Position numbers and translations under genes: made by a program. From contig PMBV01000127.1 of assembly GCA_003153055.1 (NCBI GenBank), forward strand, positions 1-49,638: 49,638 bases of DNA, written 5' to 3'. A model generated the notes under the pieces. The model was not told the DNA's origin and ran no database searches. It saw only the letters and a list, made by a program, of their open reading frames with translations. This document shows positions 15,188-23,608 of this stretch, in pieces; position 1 is the first letter of the stretch; every line of letters starts with the position of its first letter. Source of the DNA: Myxococcales bacterium. GTDB taxonomy: Bacteria > Myxococcota > Myxococcia > Myxococcales > Myxococcaceae.

Positions 15188-16096
15188 TCAGCGGTGGCCG
15201 TAGTACTCGATGGGCCGGGCGAGCACCTCGAGGACGCCGAGGTTGTTCCCCCGCATGGCGTTGGCGCTGGCGACTCTCGGGTGCCCATCGGGGTCGAGGC
15301 CGCCTGGGCGCACCACCGCCACCAGGCACTTGCGGACGTCGCGGGGCATGGCGAGGACGAGCTCTCCTCCATCGGCCGCGGCCGCAGCGGTGGTCGCGTC
15401 GAGGCGGCGCCACCCGTTCACCGGCCCCTCCCGGCGAACCCAATCGACCGTCTGGCTCAACGAGCCCTCCCGGCCGGCGAAGAAGTGTGGCACCTCGCAG
15501 CTCATCGCCCGGGAAACGTCCCACACGAAGACGTGGGCTCGGGGCTTGGTCGGGCTCTCCGGGGTGTAGCGCGGGTTGTGGCCGACGGCGAACTGGTCGA
15601 TGACGGTCCTCAGAACCTGAGCCGAGCGGCGACGCTCCCGGCTCTGCACCGGAGCGTTGACGGCCTTCCAGGTGTCGGTCGAGGACACCTCGTCGGCTGG
15701 CGTCACTCCGTCGTACGTCTCGCCGTGGCCCGCGGGAGCCTCGTCGGGCTCGTGGTCGATGCGCTGCACGTGGCCCAGCACCGCGTCGATCTGCGTCCGC
15801 TCCTCGTCGTCGAAGCCCGAGGTCAACAGGTGCTTTCGCAGCGCGTCAGGCCGCTTGGTGAGCACCGGAGGGAAGCCCCGGGCCGAGGTCTGGCTCAGGG
15901 CTCGGCCAGTCACCGGTGTGAGCTCGGGTCGCGAAGGGCCTTGAGCGGCGCGGAGGTTCGTCACGCTCGGCGAACGAGGGGCTGGCTTCGAGGCGAGGGG
16001 CTGCAAGTCGAAGGCCGACCCGGTCCTCCTCGGTGCGCCAGGGCCCGCGGGCTTTGGGGGTGGCTTCGGGTTCGATCCCTCGTCCTGCGATGCCAT
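15188..16096 (-). CDS. Hypothetical protein with Pro-rich N-terminus
   Basis: The frame extends upstream to 16210, but ATG 16096-16094 has a strong Shine-Dalgarno (ACGGAGGACC) and gives 302 residues. The first 85 residues are Pro/Ser/Lys-rich and probably disordered. The rest is globular, with VFVWDVSRAMSCEVPHFFAG and a C-terminal half rich in strands (GELVLAMPRDVRKCLVAVV). No family is recognised. The pairing of Cys and Trp around VNGWRRLDATTAAAA gives no clear enzymatic motif. No signal peptide is present. Confidence 0.6.
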   Translation of the reverse strand: MASQDEGSNPKPPPKPAGPGAPRRTGSAFDLQPLASKPAPRSPSVTNLRAAQGPSRPELTPVTGRALSQTSARGFPPVLTKRPDALRKHLLTSGFDDEERTQIDAVLGHVQRIDHEPDEAPAGHGETYDGVTPADEVSSTDTWKAVNAPVQSRERRRSAQVLRTVIDQFAVGHNPRYTPESPTKPRAHVFVWDVSRAMSCEVPHFFAGREGSLSQTVDWVRREGPVNGWRRLDATTAAAAADGGELVLAMPRDVRKCLVAVVRPGGLDPDGHPRVASANAMRGNNLGVLEVLARPIEYYGHR

Positions 16097-16209
16097 GCGG
16101 TCCTCCGTTGCGCCGTTCGACCTTCGAGCCCTCGTCAGGCCAGCCACCGTACCAGAGGGTGCAGGGCGGCAAGGCGGGTCAACACTTTCATCCTGTTGGA
16201 TGGCTTTCA

Positions 16210-16258
16210 AGGTGACTGGTGTGAAACGCCGACCGAGCGCGTTTCACACCAGTCACCT
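16210..16258. repeat. 20-bp perfect inverted repeat with 9-nt loop
   Basis: Positions 16210-16229 (AGGTGACTGGTGTGAAACGC) are the exact reverse complement of 16239-16258. The repeat sits in the 307-bp gap (16097-16403) between two minus-strand genes, downstream of the membrane glycosyltransferase-like gene. No T-run follows on either strand. It could be a strong 3'-end-stabilising hairpin, a two-fold operator or a small dispersed repeat. Nothing else is recognised in the gap except the Shine-Dalgarno of the next gene. Confidence 0.8.
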
Positions 16259-16403
16259 AGTCCCCTGGATCCGTGGTCCTTTCATTATCTCCGCGAGGGA
16301 TTTCGGCCGGAGTCGAGGCGCGCCGACGAGGAATACTTGTCGGTATTTCGACGGAGGCGCAACGAAGAGGCCGGCCGAAAGAGCCGCGGAGAATTGGAAG
16401 GAA

Positions 16404-18647
16404 TCACGGTTCCAGGGGACTCGGTGGCCCTCCAGGCGGACGGAGCATGCCGCGGGGTCCCGCGAGCTCCGGGTGGGTCGAGAGGATGGTGCGCACCCGA
16501 GCGCGGTCGCCTCGCATTCGCCAGTGGGCCAGCGCGAGGGCAGCGACGGCCGGGTTGTCCGTGCTCTGGGTCAGCGAGGCCACCAGCGCGTCGAGGGTGG
16601 CCTGCCCATGCACCGGCGCTAAGAGGGCGAGCGAGCGCTGCCAGGCCTCCACGGCCTCCCTGGGTCGCTGGAGCGTCACGAGGGTGATGGCCCGCTCCAC
16701 CTCGGAAAAGGGAGCCGCGTCGGGCCAGTGCTCCGAGACCCACGTCGCGTCGGCCAGAGCGCCCTCGGCGTCGCCCCACAGGCGGCGGGCTCGGGCCAGC
16801 GCGTAATGGGCGCTCGCCTCGTCGTGGTATTCGAAGAGCGTCCGCTCCCACCGACCCACGTCGGTCGCCGAGCCGGTGTCGCCCGCCGCGAGCAGCCGGG
16901 CGAGCACCTCGAGCCTCCCCGGGGCGAGCCGGTTGGTCGCCTCGAGCTCTTGCACCGCCTCGGCCCGCCGTCCCAGCGACAACAGGCAGTCGCTGGCGAT
17001 GACCCGAGGGTCGATCACCGAGTCGCCGTTGGCCCAGCGGAAGCCGGTGCTCGCAGCCGTTCGGGCCAGCGCCAGGGCCTCGTCGCAGCGGCCCGCGGCG
17101 GCCCACAGCCCGGCGGCCAGCGTCGCGTCAACGGGGCTCGAGGTGCCGTACCGCGACACCGCGGTCTCGGCGGCCTGGCGCGCGGTCTCCGGCTCATCGG
17201 CCTGAAGCCCCACCCCTCGGGGCGCCGCGGGCCAGAAGACGTCGGGGAGCGCGGCCTGGCTCTCGAGGTAGCTCTTCTTGGCTTGCTCCCAAGCGTCGTC
17301 GCCCACCGGGCTCGGGCGCCTCGAGATGGAGTCGAACGCGTCGACCCGGCTCACCATGCGGTCGGCCCAGCGGACCACGGGCAGCGCGAGGAGTGACAGC
17401 GGCACGAGGGCCACGAGGCCCCGGAGGGCCAGACGCGTGGGCTCTCGACGGAGGTCGGCCAGCGAGGCGATGCCCAGGCCTCCGAGCGCCGCCAGCGCCG
17501 GCACCAGGCCGACGGCATAGCGCCCGGTGAAGTAGAAGGTGAGGGCGACGAAGAGCGCGGCGAGCCACTGGAGAACCCAGGGCAGGGCGAGCTGCCGAAG
17601 GGGCCCCCACAGCGAGAGCAGGGCCCCGGCCGCCAGCAATGCCAGCCACCTCAAGGGAAGTCCGCTGGGCCGGTCGAGGAGCGGCTGCACCGCGGGGATG
17701 TCGTACTCGCCCACCGGCGGGGCGACGAAGAACACCAGCTTCTCGAGTTCTTGCCGGAGCGCGGTGGCCGGCTCGTGGCGGAGGAAGGCGATGGAGCGCT
17801 CGAACCAGTACCGCTCGGTGTCGGCGTCGGCGGCCCGCGACGGGTCGCTCGCCCGAGCCATCTCGCGGTACAGCTCGTGAGCGAAGTCGGGCGGGTGTGG
17901 GCCGCTGGCTGCCTGGCTCTCGACGATTTTGAGCAGCGACGGGAACACCCCGCCGAAGCCGACGGACTCGGGGCGGTGCGACTGGTGGAAGACCTGGCCC
18001 GCGCTCATCGTCCCCCGGACGTCGTGGCCAGCGCGGAGGTGGAGCATCGCCGGTGGGGCGAGCATGGCGAGGAGCCCGGCGCCCAGCCCCCAGGCCAGCG
18101 TCTTGAGTGGCGTGCGCCGGAGAGCGAGCCAGCCGAAGGCGAAGGCCGCGAAGACGAGGGCCGTGGGCCGGAGGCTGGTGGCGAGCCCGAGCGCCAGGCC
18201 CGCGCCGACGAGCGACGACGCGGAGGGCGGCCGGGAGAGGAACGCCACCGCGACGAGGAGCGCGACGCCGATGAGGAGGTCTGGCTCGAGCACCGCGCCG
18301 TAGACGAGCCACGACTGGGAGAGGGCGAGGAGCGCGCCACCGGCCCAGGCCGCCACCGGGCTCGCTTGGCGCGCGAGGAGCTCGAAGAGGAGGACGACCG
18401 AGGCGCCGGCGAGCGCCCACTGGAGCCACCGCACCGCGTCGGGCGAGAGGGCGAGGTGAAGCAGGAGGTAGGCCGGGCTGGCGTCTCCGACCTGGGCGCT
18501 GGAGAGCTCGCCTCGGGCCAGGCGAAGCGCGAGGGTCGGGTATTTGGGGAACACCCAGGACCGCGAGAGCAGGGCGGCGAGGCAGAGGTGAGCCGCTGCG
18601 AGGAGGAGACCTCCGCGGCTCAATCGAAACGACTTCCACGCGACCAT
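16404..18647 (-). CDS. GT-C-like polytopic membrane protein with C-terminal repeat domain
   Basis: This 747-residue protein has an N-terminal half with about 10 hydrophobic segments (from LLLAAAHLCLAALLSRSW through LFVALTFYFTGRYAVGLVPA). An acidic residue pair after the fourth segment (AVLEPDLLIGVALLVAVAFL) recalls lipid-phosphate-sugar-dependent glycosyltransferases of the PMT/ArnT type. The C-terminal 300 residues are soluble alpha-helical repeats resembling TPRs (CDEALALARTAASTGFRWAN, RRAEAVQELEATNRLAPGR). Sugar-transfer activity is inferred from topology; no signature motif proves it. The gene stands alone, 18 bp downstream of the small gene at 18666. Confidence 0.65.
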   Translation of the reverse strand: MVAWKSFRLSRGGLLLAAAHLCLAALLSRSWVFPKYPTLALRLARGELSSAQVGDASPAYLLLHLALSPDAVRWLQWALAGASVVLLFELLARQASPVAAWAGGALLALSQSWLVYGAVLEPDLLIGVALLVAVAFLSRPPSASSLVGAGLALGLATSLRPTALVFAAFAFGWLALRRTPLKTLAWGLGAGLLAMLAPPAMLHLRAGHDVRGTMSAGQVFHQSHRPESVGFGGVFPSLLKIVESQAASGPHPPDFAHELYREMARASDPSRAADADTERYWFERSIAFLRHEPATALRQELEKLVFFVAPPVGEYDIPAVQPLLDRPSGLPLRWLALLAAGALLSLWGPLRQLALPWVLQWLAALFVALTFYFTGRYAVGLVPALAALGGLGIASLADLRREPTRLALRGLVALVPLSLLALPVVRWADRMVSRVDAFDSISRRPSPVGDDAWEQAKKSYLESQAALPDVFWPAAPRGVGLQADEPETARQAAETAVSRYGTSSPVDATLAAGLWAAAGRCDEALALARTAASTGFRWANGDSVIDPRVIASDCLLSLGRRAEAVQELEATNRLAPGRLEVLARLLAAGDTGSATDVGRWERTLFEYHDEASAHYALARARRLWGDAEGALADATWVSEHWPDAAPFSEVERAITLVTLQRPREAVEAWQRSLALLAPVHGQATLDALVASLTQSTDNPAVAALALAHWRMRGDRARVRTILSTHPELAGPRGMLRPPGGPPSPLEP

Positions 18648-18665
18648 CGTGCAGACCTTAGCGCG

Positions 18666-18911
18666 TCAGGAGCTCTCCATGGAGCGCGCTCGGGCGATGG
18701 CCCGCTGCACGTCACCGGGGAGCCGGGCGACGTCGACGATGACCTTCCCATCGTGCGTCGCTCTGACGGCCGAAGAGGGCACGACGAGGTCGCCCGTTCC
18801 TTCGACATTCACCACCAGCTCGTGAGCTCGAATGTGACGGACCGCGCCAAAGGCATCAGCTCCGTCCGAGGGGAAGACCTGGTCTCCGATGCTGACTGCG
18901 AGAGAAGACAT
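18666..18911 (-). CDS. Small DUF2171-like / PRC-barrel-like protein
   Basis: This 81-residue cytosolic protein consists of strands (AVSIGDQVFPSDGADAFGAV, HELVVNVEGTGDLVVPSSAV) and a C-terminal helix (VARLPGDVQRAIARARSME). The pattern of a compact barrel binding segment followed by a helix resembles DUF2171/PRC-barrel proteins. Function unknown. It probably shares a transcript with the membrane protein downstream of it. Confidence 0.55.
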   Translation of the reverse strand: MSSLAVSIGDQVFPSDGADAFGAVRHIRAHELVVNVEGTGDLVVPSSAVRATHDGKVIVDVARLPGDVQRAIARARSMESS

Positions 18912-19048
18912 GAGCCACTCCTTGCCGAGCGCGTGGAGTCGCGGGTCCAGCGGGGTACCGCGCGGCGCTGCTGGGCAGGAGTCTACTCGAGGGAGCGCTC
19001 ACAACCCATGGGGCCCAGTCAAGGGAGGGGGCTCGAGGCCTCCCTGCG

Positions 19049-19975
19049 TCAATCGGCGTCACTGGTGAAGAATACCGACTTGAACCCGTGAATCGCCCGA
19101 GGCGAGCCCTCGTCGAGATCACCCCTCCGCGTTGGCCTCAGCGCTTCGCCCAGGCGAATGCCGACCCGCACGTCGAAGAAGGCGGGGTCTCTCAGCCCGG
19201 CCGTGGCACTGATGAAGCCGGTGATGCTCCCCAGCGGCACGTCGATGGACAGTTGCAACTGGACCGGCTTGTCCCATTTCTGCCAGCCGAAGTAGCCCCG
19301 CCCCTCGAGCAGCACGGTCAGCTCCGGTCGCCCGGCGCGCACGGTGGCAGAGAACGACTCGGCGTCATTCTGGCCGTACGGGCCCTGTTGCCAGGCGAAG
19401 AAGCCGACGTTCAACCACAGGTCGACGAACCACAGAGCGGGGAGCGTGAAGCGGTGCGAGAAGAGAGCGTCGAAGAGGTACGCCGGCGCGTTGATGAAGC
19501 GATGGTCGAAGAAGCTCTTGCCGGTGGTGGTCTTGGTGAGCGCCCGAATGGCCACTGAGGGCCAACGCCCGGCGCCGTTGAACACCAGGAACTTGCCTCC
19601 GATGCGGATGTCGGCCTGGCTCAGGCCGTTCCACGAGGAGGGCTGCCAGACCGAGCGGGTCGCGTCGGAGGCGAGCCACCACTCGAAGGGCTGACCCTCG
19701 ACGATGAGCGAGGCGCGGCCGGCGAAGGGCACCTCGACTCGAAAGGGAATCGTGAGCGAGGCGTCGTCGGCCCCGAGGACCGACTGGGTCCGCTGCATGG
19801 CGACCGCCACGGTCAGCTGCGGCGTCAGCGGGATCCACGCTGGCTCTCCGGGCTGAGGAGGGAGCGCGTTGGGCCCGAGCTGCCCGGGATTGTACGCGTG
19901 CGCCTCCTCAGGTTCCGCGTGGGCGGTGGCGACCTGCAGGAGCACCACTCCGATGAGCGCCGCGCGCCACGTCAC
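19049..19975 (-). CDS. Exported protein, predicted outer-membrane beta-structure
   Basis: This 308-residue protein has a signal peptide (LIGVVLLQVATAHA, cleavage after about 20). The rest is alternating hydrophobic strands rich in Trp, Phe and Tyr (ALWFVDLWLNVGFFAWQQG, LTVLLEGRGYFGWQKW), ending in short strands typical of outer-membrane proteins. The GTG start at 19975-19973 overlaps the stop of the upstream gene (GTGA), so both are co-translated and may form one complex. No family is recognised. Confidence 0.6.
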   Translation of the reverse strand: MTWRAALIGVVLLQVATAHAEPEEAHAYNPGQLGPNALPPQPGEPAWIPLTPQLTVAVAMQRTQSVLGADDASLTIPFRVEVPFAGRASLIVEGQPFEWWLASDATRSVWQPSSWNGLSQADIRIGGKFLVFNGAGRWPSVAIRALTKTTTGKSFFDHRFINAPAYLFDALFSHRFTLPALWFVDLWLNVGFFAWQQGPYGQNDAESFSATVRAGRPELTVLLEGRGYFGWQKWDKPVQLQLSIDVPLGSITGFISATAGLRDPAFFDVRVGIRLGEALRPTRRGDLDEGSPRAIHGFKSVFFTSDAD

Positions 19976-20508
19976 AGGGCACCTCCGGTGCCGATGCCGA
20001 TCAGCGGAACGATGGGCGGCATGAGCCCGGAGTCATGCCCCTGCTCCGAGAAGAAGGCCCCCGACTGCGCCTGTACGCCTGCACGCACGGTTACCACCCA
20101 GTGGTCGAAGAACAGGAAACACCAGCCCATGGCGAGCGAAACCGAGCTCACTGCGTTCCGATGGCTCCAGGAGCTGGCGGGGTCGCTGCTCCCTCGCTCG
20201 AACGCGAGGAGCGCCCCCAACCCGAGCTCGACGAAGAGCTGGGTCGGGGCATGCCCCAGCGGGAAGACCCGAGCCTCACCTTCCAGCGCGACCGCCCACG
20301 CGCTCTCCGGGTGTTGGGACCAGAGGGTGGGTCCGGAACGAAACGCTGCCCGAGCGCCGAAGGCGGTGTAACGGCTCCCAGCCCGGTGGAGCGCCACCTG
20401 GAACTCGCCGTACACCAGCGGGAAGAGCTCGAGCTCGATGGTGGTCGGGGGAACCTCTGCTGGTGGCGACTGCGCGAGGAGCTGGGCGAGAAGAACGAGC
20501 AGCGACAT
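19972..20508 (-). CDS. Exported protein, outer-membrane-like
   Basis: This 178-residue protein has a short hydrophobic N-terminus (MSLLVLLAQLLAQSPPAE) that fits a signal peptide. The body is amphipathic strands (TIELELFPLVYGEFQVAL, AWAVALEGEARVFPL, WVVTVRAGVQAQSGAFF) like a small barrel. Function unknown. It is the first gene of a pair with the 308-residue exported protein. The region 20509-20608 separates it from the divergent gene at 20609 and should contain promoters for both, but no convincing -35/-10 pair is visible. Confidence 0.55.
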   Translation of the reverse strand: MSLLVLLAQLLAQSPPAEVPPTTIELELFPLVYGEFQVALHRAGSRYTAFGARAAFRSGPTLWSQHPESAWAVALEGEARVFPLGHAPTQLFVELGLGALLAFERGSSDPASSWSHRNAVSSVSLAMGWCFLFFDHWVVTVRAGVQAQSGAFFSEQGHDSGLMPPIVPLIGIGTGGAL

Positions 20509-20608
20509 GCGGGGCGTGTTCCGTCACATCCCGTTCCGGAGTGCAATACCGATGGAGGCATGGTGAGGCAATCATGGTCGCGGCCGCCGGCGACGTTATG
20601 GCATTGTC

Positions 20609-20920
20609 ATGGCTCCGCTCCTCACGCTGCTCCTGCTGTCCTCGGCGCAGTTCCCCCCACCTCAGCGCGCTGCTGTCAGTGAGGCGATGAAGTGCGACTG
20701 GGGCACGGTGGTCTCAGTGCGCACGGGCGAGCACCCCACGCTGGTGGTGCAGTCGAGCGCCGGGCCGGTGACCTACCAGGTGAGCCTCGACGCGCCGGTG
20801 CTGGGCTTCGACCACCAGCAGCATGGCACCGTCGCCACGCTCAAGCCCGGCACTCGGGTGCGCGTCTACTTCATCATTGACGACGGCGCCCGGGTCGCGG
20901 AGGTCGACCTTCAGGAGTGA
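20609..20920 (+). CDS. Small exported protein
   Basis: This 103-residue protein has an N-terminal hydrophobic segment (MAPLLTLLLLSSAQFPPP) that looks like a signal peptide. The mature part is a small beta domain (WGTVVSVRTGEHPTLVVQ, TRVRVYFIIDDGARVAEVDL), perhaps an OB- or SH3-like barrel. No family is assigned. It lies 39 bp upstream of the sigma-factor gene and may be in the same transcript. Confidence 0.6.
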   Translation: MAPLLTLLLLSSAQFPPPQRAAVSEAMKCDWGTVVSVRTGEHPTLVVQSSAGPVTYQVSLDAPVLGFDHQQHGTVATLKPGTRVRVYFIIDDGARVAEVDLQE

Positions 20921-20959
20921 GCGCAGAAAACTGAGCCGTCGGCGGGCGCTCGACGCATC

Positions 20960-21556
20960 ATGGCCCCCGTGAGCGCTGCGCGGGGATTCCTCCAGGTTGC
21001 CAGGCCCGACGAGGAGGCTGAGCTCGGCGCCCTCATCGAGGCGGTGGCGCGAGGAGAACCGCGAGCCATCTCGCGCTTCTTCGGTCGCTACCAGGCCACC
21101 GTCAACCGTCTGGTGTGGCGCCTTCTGGGAGCGGATGCCGCCCATGACGACGTCGTCAGCGTCGCCTTCGAGACCATGGTTCGCAGAATCCGCGACGTGC
21201 GCTCGCCGGGGGCCCTCGAGGGGTGGGTGCGCGCCGTCACTGTCAACGCGACGCGCATGGAGCTCCGGGGGCGCCGGTGGAGGCGTCTGTTCTCCCGCTC
21301 CATCGACGAGGGCGTGGGCCTCGACCACCCCGACCTCTCGGTGCCCGACGAGGAGCAGCGCGAGCGACTCCGTGTCCTGTACCGCGCCCTCGGCCGGCTG
21401 GGCGCCGACGAGCGGCAGATGCTCGTGCTCCGGCACCTCGAGGGCCTGGAGCTCACCGAGGTGGCGGAGGCCATGGGCTGCTCGCTGGCGACCCTCAAAC
21501 GTCGCCTCGTCCGGGGCGAAGAGCGCCTCGCGACCGCGCTGGGAGCCCAACGATGA
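20960..21556 (+). CDS. ECF-type sigma-70 factor
   Basis: This 198-residue protein has region 2 at about 20-95 (LIEAVARGEPRAISRFFGRY, then AHDDVVSVAFETMVRRIRDV) and region 4 at about 140-195 with a helix-turn-helix (LTEVAEAMGCSLATLKRRL). There is no region 1 or 3, as expected for ECF sigma factors. Its stop overlaps the next ATG (ATGA, 21553-21556). The next product is a FecR-like single-pass membrane protein, probably its anti-sigma factor. Confidence 0.9.
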   Translation: MAPVSAARGFLQVARPDEEAELGALIEAVARGEPRAISRFFGRYQATVNRLVWRLLGADAAHDDVVSVAFETMVRRIRDVRSPGALEGWVRAVTVNATRMELRGRRWRRLFSRSIDEGVGLDHPDLSVPDEEQRERLRVLYRALGRLGADERQMLVLRHLEGLELTEVAEAMGCSLATLKRRLVRGEERLATALGAQR

Positions 21557-22701
21557 GGCCCCTCGACGAAGCTCGCAAAACCCTCGGTGAGGGCCCTTCA
21601 TTCTCGCGGCGCGACCAGCAGCTCGCCCGTCTGTTGCGCGCCTCGGCCCGACCCCCCAGTCGCTCACCCCGGGCGCGCTTGGCGCTCGCTGGCACGCTGA
21701 TGCTCCTCTGCACCGGCCTCATCGTCGGGCTCTGGCGGAGCAGTGGCGCTCCGGCCCGACCCATGAGCGGGATGCGCCTCGACGGGGCGGTAACCCCGGC
21801 CCTCGACTTCCTCGATGGCAGCTCGGTGGCCCTCGACCCGAGCAGCACGGCCCGCATCGACGTCGTCGACGAGCGGCAGGTGGAGCTCACCATCGAGCGC
21901 GGCTCGCTCACCGCCCACGTGCAGAAGGGCACCGGACGGATCTGGCGCCATCACGCCGGCCCCTGGCTCGTCATCGTGAGAGGAACCCGCCTGCGCATCG
22001 GCTATTCGCCGGAGCAGGGCCAGCTCGAGGTCGGCGTGTCTGAAGGCGCGGTCGAGGTCAGCGGGCCCGGAGGCTCGGCGCGAGTGGAGGCTGGAGAGAC
22101 GCTCCAGCGCCGAGTCGACGTGCACGCCGGCCCCACCAGCCCCGCTCCTCCACGGCAGGCGCCCCAGCCGACGGAGCTCGAACGCCCTCGGCCCACGAGG
22201 CATCGGCCCGCCCCCGTCGCGGTCGAGGCGGACCGTCCGGTGTCGTGGCTCGAGCTCCTCGCGCAGGGCCACCGCGCCGCGGCGCTCGATGAGGCTGAGC
22301 GCCAGGGGGTGTTCTCCCGGCTCGCCGAGCTCGACGAGAGCGTGCTGCTGCAGCTGGCCGATGCGGCTCGTCTGGAGCGGCGAGTGCCCCTGGCTCGGGC
22401 GCTCTTGGCCGAGTCCCTGGAGCGAGGCCAAGCCGGCGCCGCCGAGGCCGCTTACCTGCTCGGCCGCCTCGATGCCAATGACGGCCGGCCGGAGGCAGCT
22501 CGGGCCTCGTTCTCTCGAGCGCTCTCGCTCTCTCCCCACGGGCCGTTTGCCGAGCAATCGCGCGGTCGGCTCCTCGAAGTGTTGCTCGAGCTCGAGGAGC
22601 TGCCCGCGGCCCGCGAGGCTGCCGCCGACTATCTCCAGAACCACCCGACCGGGGCGTGGGCCGGGCTGGCGAAGAAGCTCGCGGGAGCGTCCCCGCCTTG
22701 A
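21553..22701 (+). CDS. FecR-like anti-sigma/regulator with TPR tail
   Basis: This 382-residue protein has a cytoplasmic N-terminus of about 40 residues, one transmembrane helix (ALAGTLMLLCTGLIVGLW, about 43-62), and a periplasmic FecR-type beta domain (about 80-185; DGSSVALDPSSTARIDVV, then WLVIVRGTRLRIGYSPEQG and VEAGETLQR). After a Pro-rich linker come TPR-like helices (about 245-380). It probably holds the upstream sigma factor inactive through its N-terminus and transduces an envelope signal; that is known for FecR-like proteins and inferred here. The next start overlaps its stop (TTGA). Confidence 0.82.
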   Translation: MRPLDEARKTLGEGPSFSRRDQQLARLLRASARPPSRSPRARLALAGTLMLLCTGLIVGLWRSSGAPARPMSGMRLDGAVTPALDFLDGSSVALDPSSTARIDVVDERQVELTIERGSLTAHVQKGTGRIWRHHAGPWLVIVRGTRLRIGYSPEQGQLEVGVSEGAVEVSGPGGSARVEAGETLQRRVDVHAGPTSPAPPRQAPQPTELERPRPTRHRPAPVAVEADRPVSWLELLAQGHRAAALDEAERQGVFSRLAELDESVLLQLADAARLERRVPLARALLAESLERGQAGAAEAAYLLGRLDANDGRPEAARASFSRALSLSPHGPFAEQSRGRLLEVLLELEELPAAREAAADYLQNHPTGAWAGLAKKLAGASPP

Positions 22702-23558
22702 GCCTGTTCCTCCTCGTGACGATGGCCGCGGCCGGCGCGCCCCTCGAAGTGACGGGGTGCCCTGCGACGCTGGGGCCCACGGTGCAAGACGAGTACGCGC
22801 TGGCTGGCCTCCAGCCCGACGCCGTCGCTCGGGTGGCGCTGCGTTGCGAGGCGGAGGACGTCGAGGTGCTCATCGTCACGCCTGCCGGCCTCCGGAGGAC
22901 CCGAGCGCTGCGCCGAGGGACCGACCCGCGCGGCGAGGTGAGGGTTGCCGTGCAGGTGGTCGACCTCCTTCACGCCGTGCTGGCCGAGGAGCGCTTCAGT
23001 GAGCCGCCAGCCGTCGCCATCACCCAGCAGCCACCCATCGCGCCACGCTCTCCGCCGAGCTGGAGCACGACCCTCGCAGGAGGATTCACCTTCGCACCCG
23101 GAGGCTTCGGAGTGGAGCCGTCGGTCGCCGCCAGCGTCAACCGCGGCGTCGGGCTTTTCGAGTTCGGCGTCGCGGCCCGAGCCACCGTGCGGGGCACCAC
23201 GCTTGCCGTCGACCAAGGGCGCGCCCTCATCGGGGTCTTCGACGCCCAGGCGCGGGCTGGCTTCCCCGTCGAGGTGGGGGCCTGGACGCTGACGCCACAC
23301 GCCGGAGTTGGGGTGCTGGCGGTCTGGGCGCTCGGCACGGCGACGTCGGAGGCGTGGAAGGGCACGTTCGGCGTCGTCCCCACCTTCGCCATCGGCGCTG
23401 GGCTCTCGGCGTGGCGGGCGCTGAGCTCCTGGCTCCTCCTCGGGCTCGGGGCCGAGGTGCTCGCCGCGCCGCTTCCGGTGAAGGTCGAGCTGCCGGGGGC
23501 CGGCGCCGCGGTGGGGCTCCCGATGCTCGCGTTCGAGCTCGGGGTGAGCCTTCGGTGA
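22698..23558 (+). CDS. Exported protein with beta-barrel-like C-terminus, third gene of sigma/FecR operon
   Basis: The TTG at 22698 overlaps the FecR-like stop and gives a signal peptide (MSLFLLVTMAAAGAPLEV) in a 286-residue product. The earlier in-frame start at 22656 would bury the signal. The N-terminal 100 residues form a compact domain with two Cys (CPATLG, LRCEAEDVEV). The rest alternates glycine-rich hydrophobic strands (TLAGGFTFAPGGFGVEPSV to LPMLAFELGVSLR) like an outer-membrane barrel. Similar sigma/FecR/outer-membrane triplets are common in myxobacteria (recollection). Function unknown. Confidence 0.65.
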   Translation: MSLFLLVTMAAAGAPLEVTGCPATLGPTVQDEYALAGLQPDAVARVALRCEAEDVEVLIVTPAGLRRTRALRRGTDPRGEVRVAVQVVDLLHAVLAEERFSEPPAVAITQQPPIAPRSPPSWSTTLAGGFTFAPGGFGVEPSVAASVNRGVGLFEFGVAARATVRGTTLAVDQGRALIGVFDAQARAGFPVEVGAWTLTPHAGVGVLAVWALGTATSEAWKGTFGVVPTFAIGAGLSAWRALSSWLLLGLGAEVLAAPLPVKVELPGAGAAVGLPMLAFELGVSLR

Positions 23559-23608
23559 GCCGTCGATGGCGGCATCGCGCATCTGGAGGTTCGAGAGAGG
23601 GGTCATCC

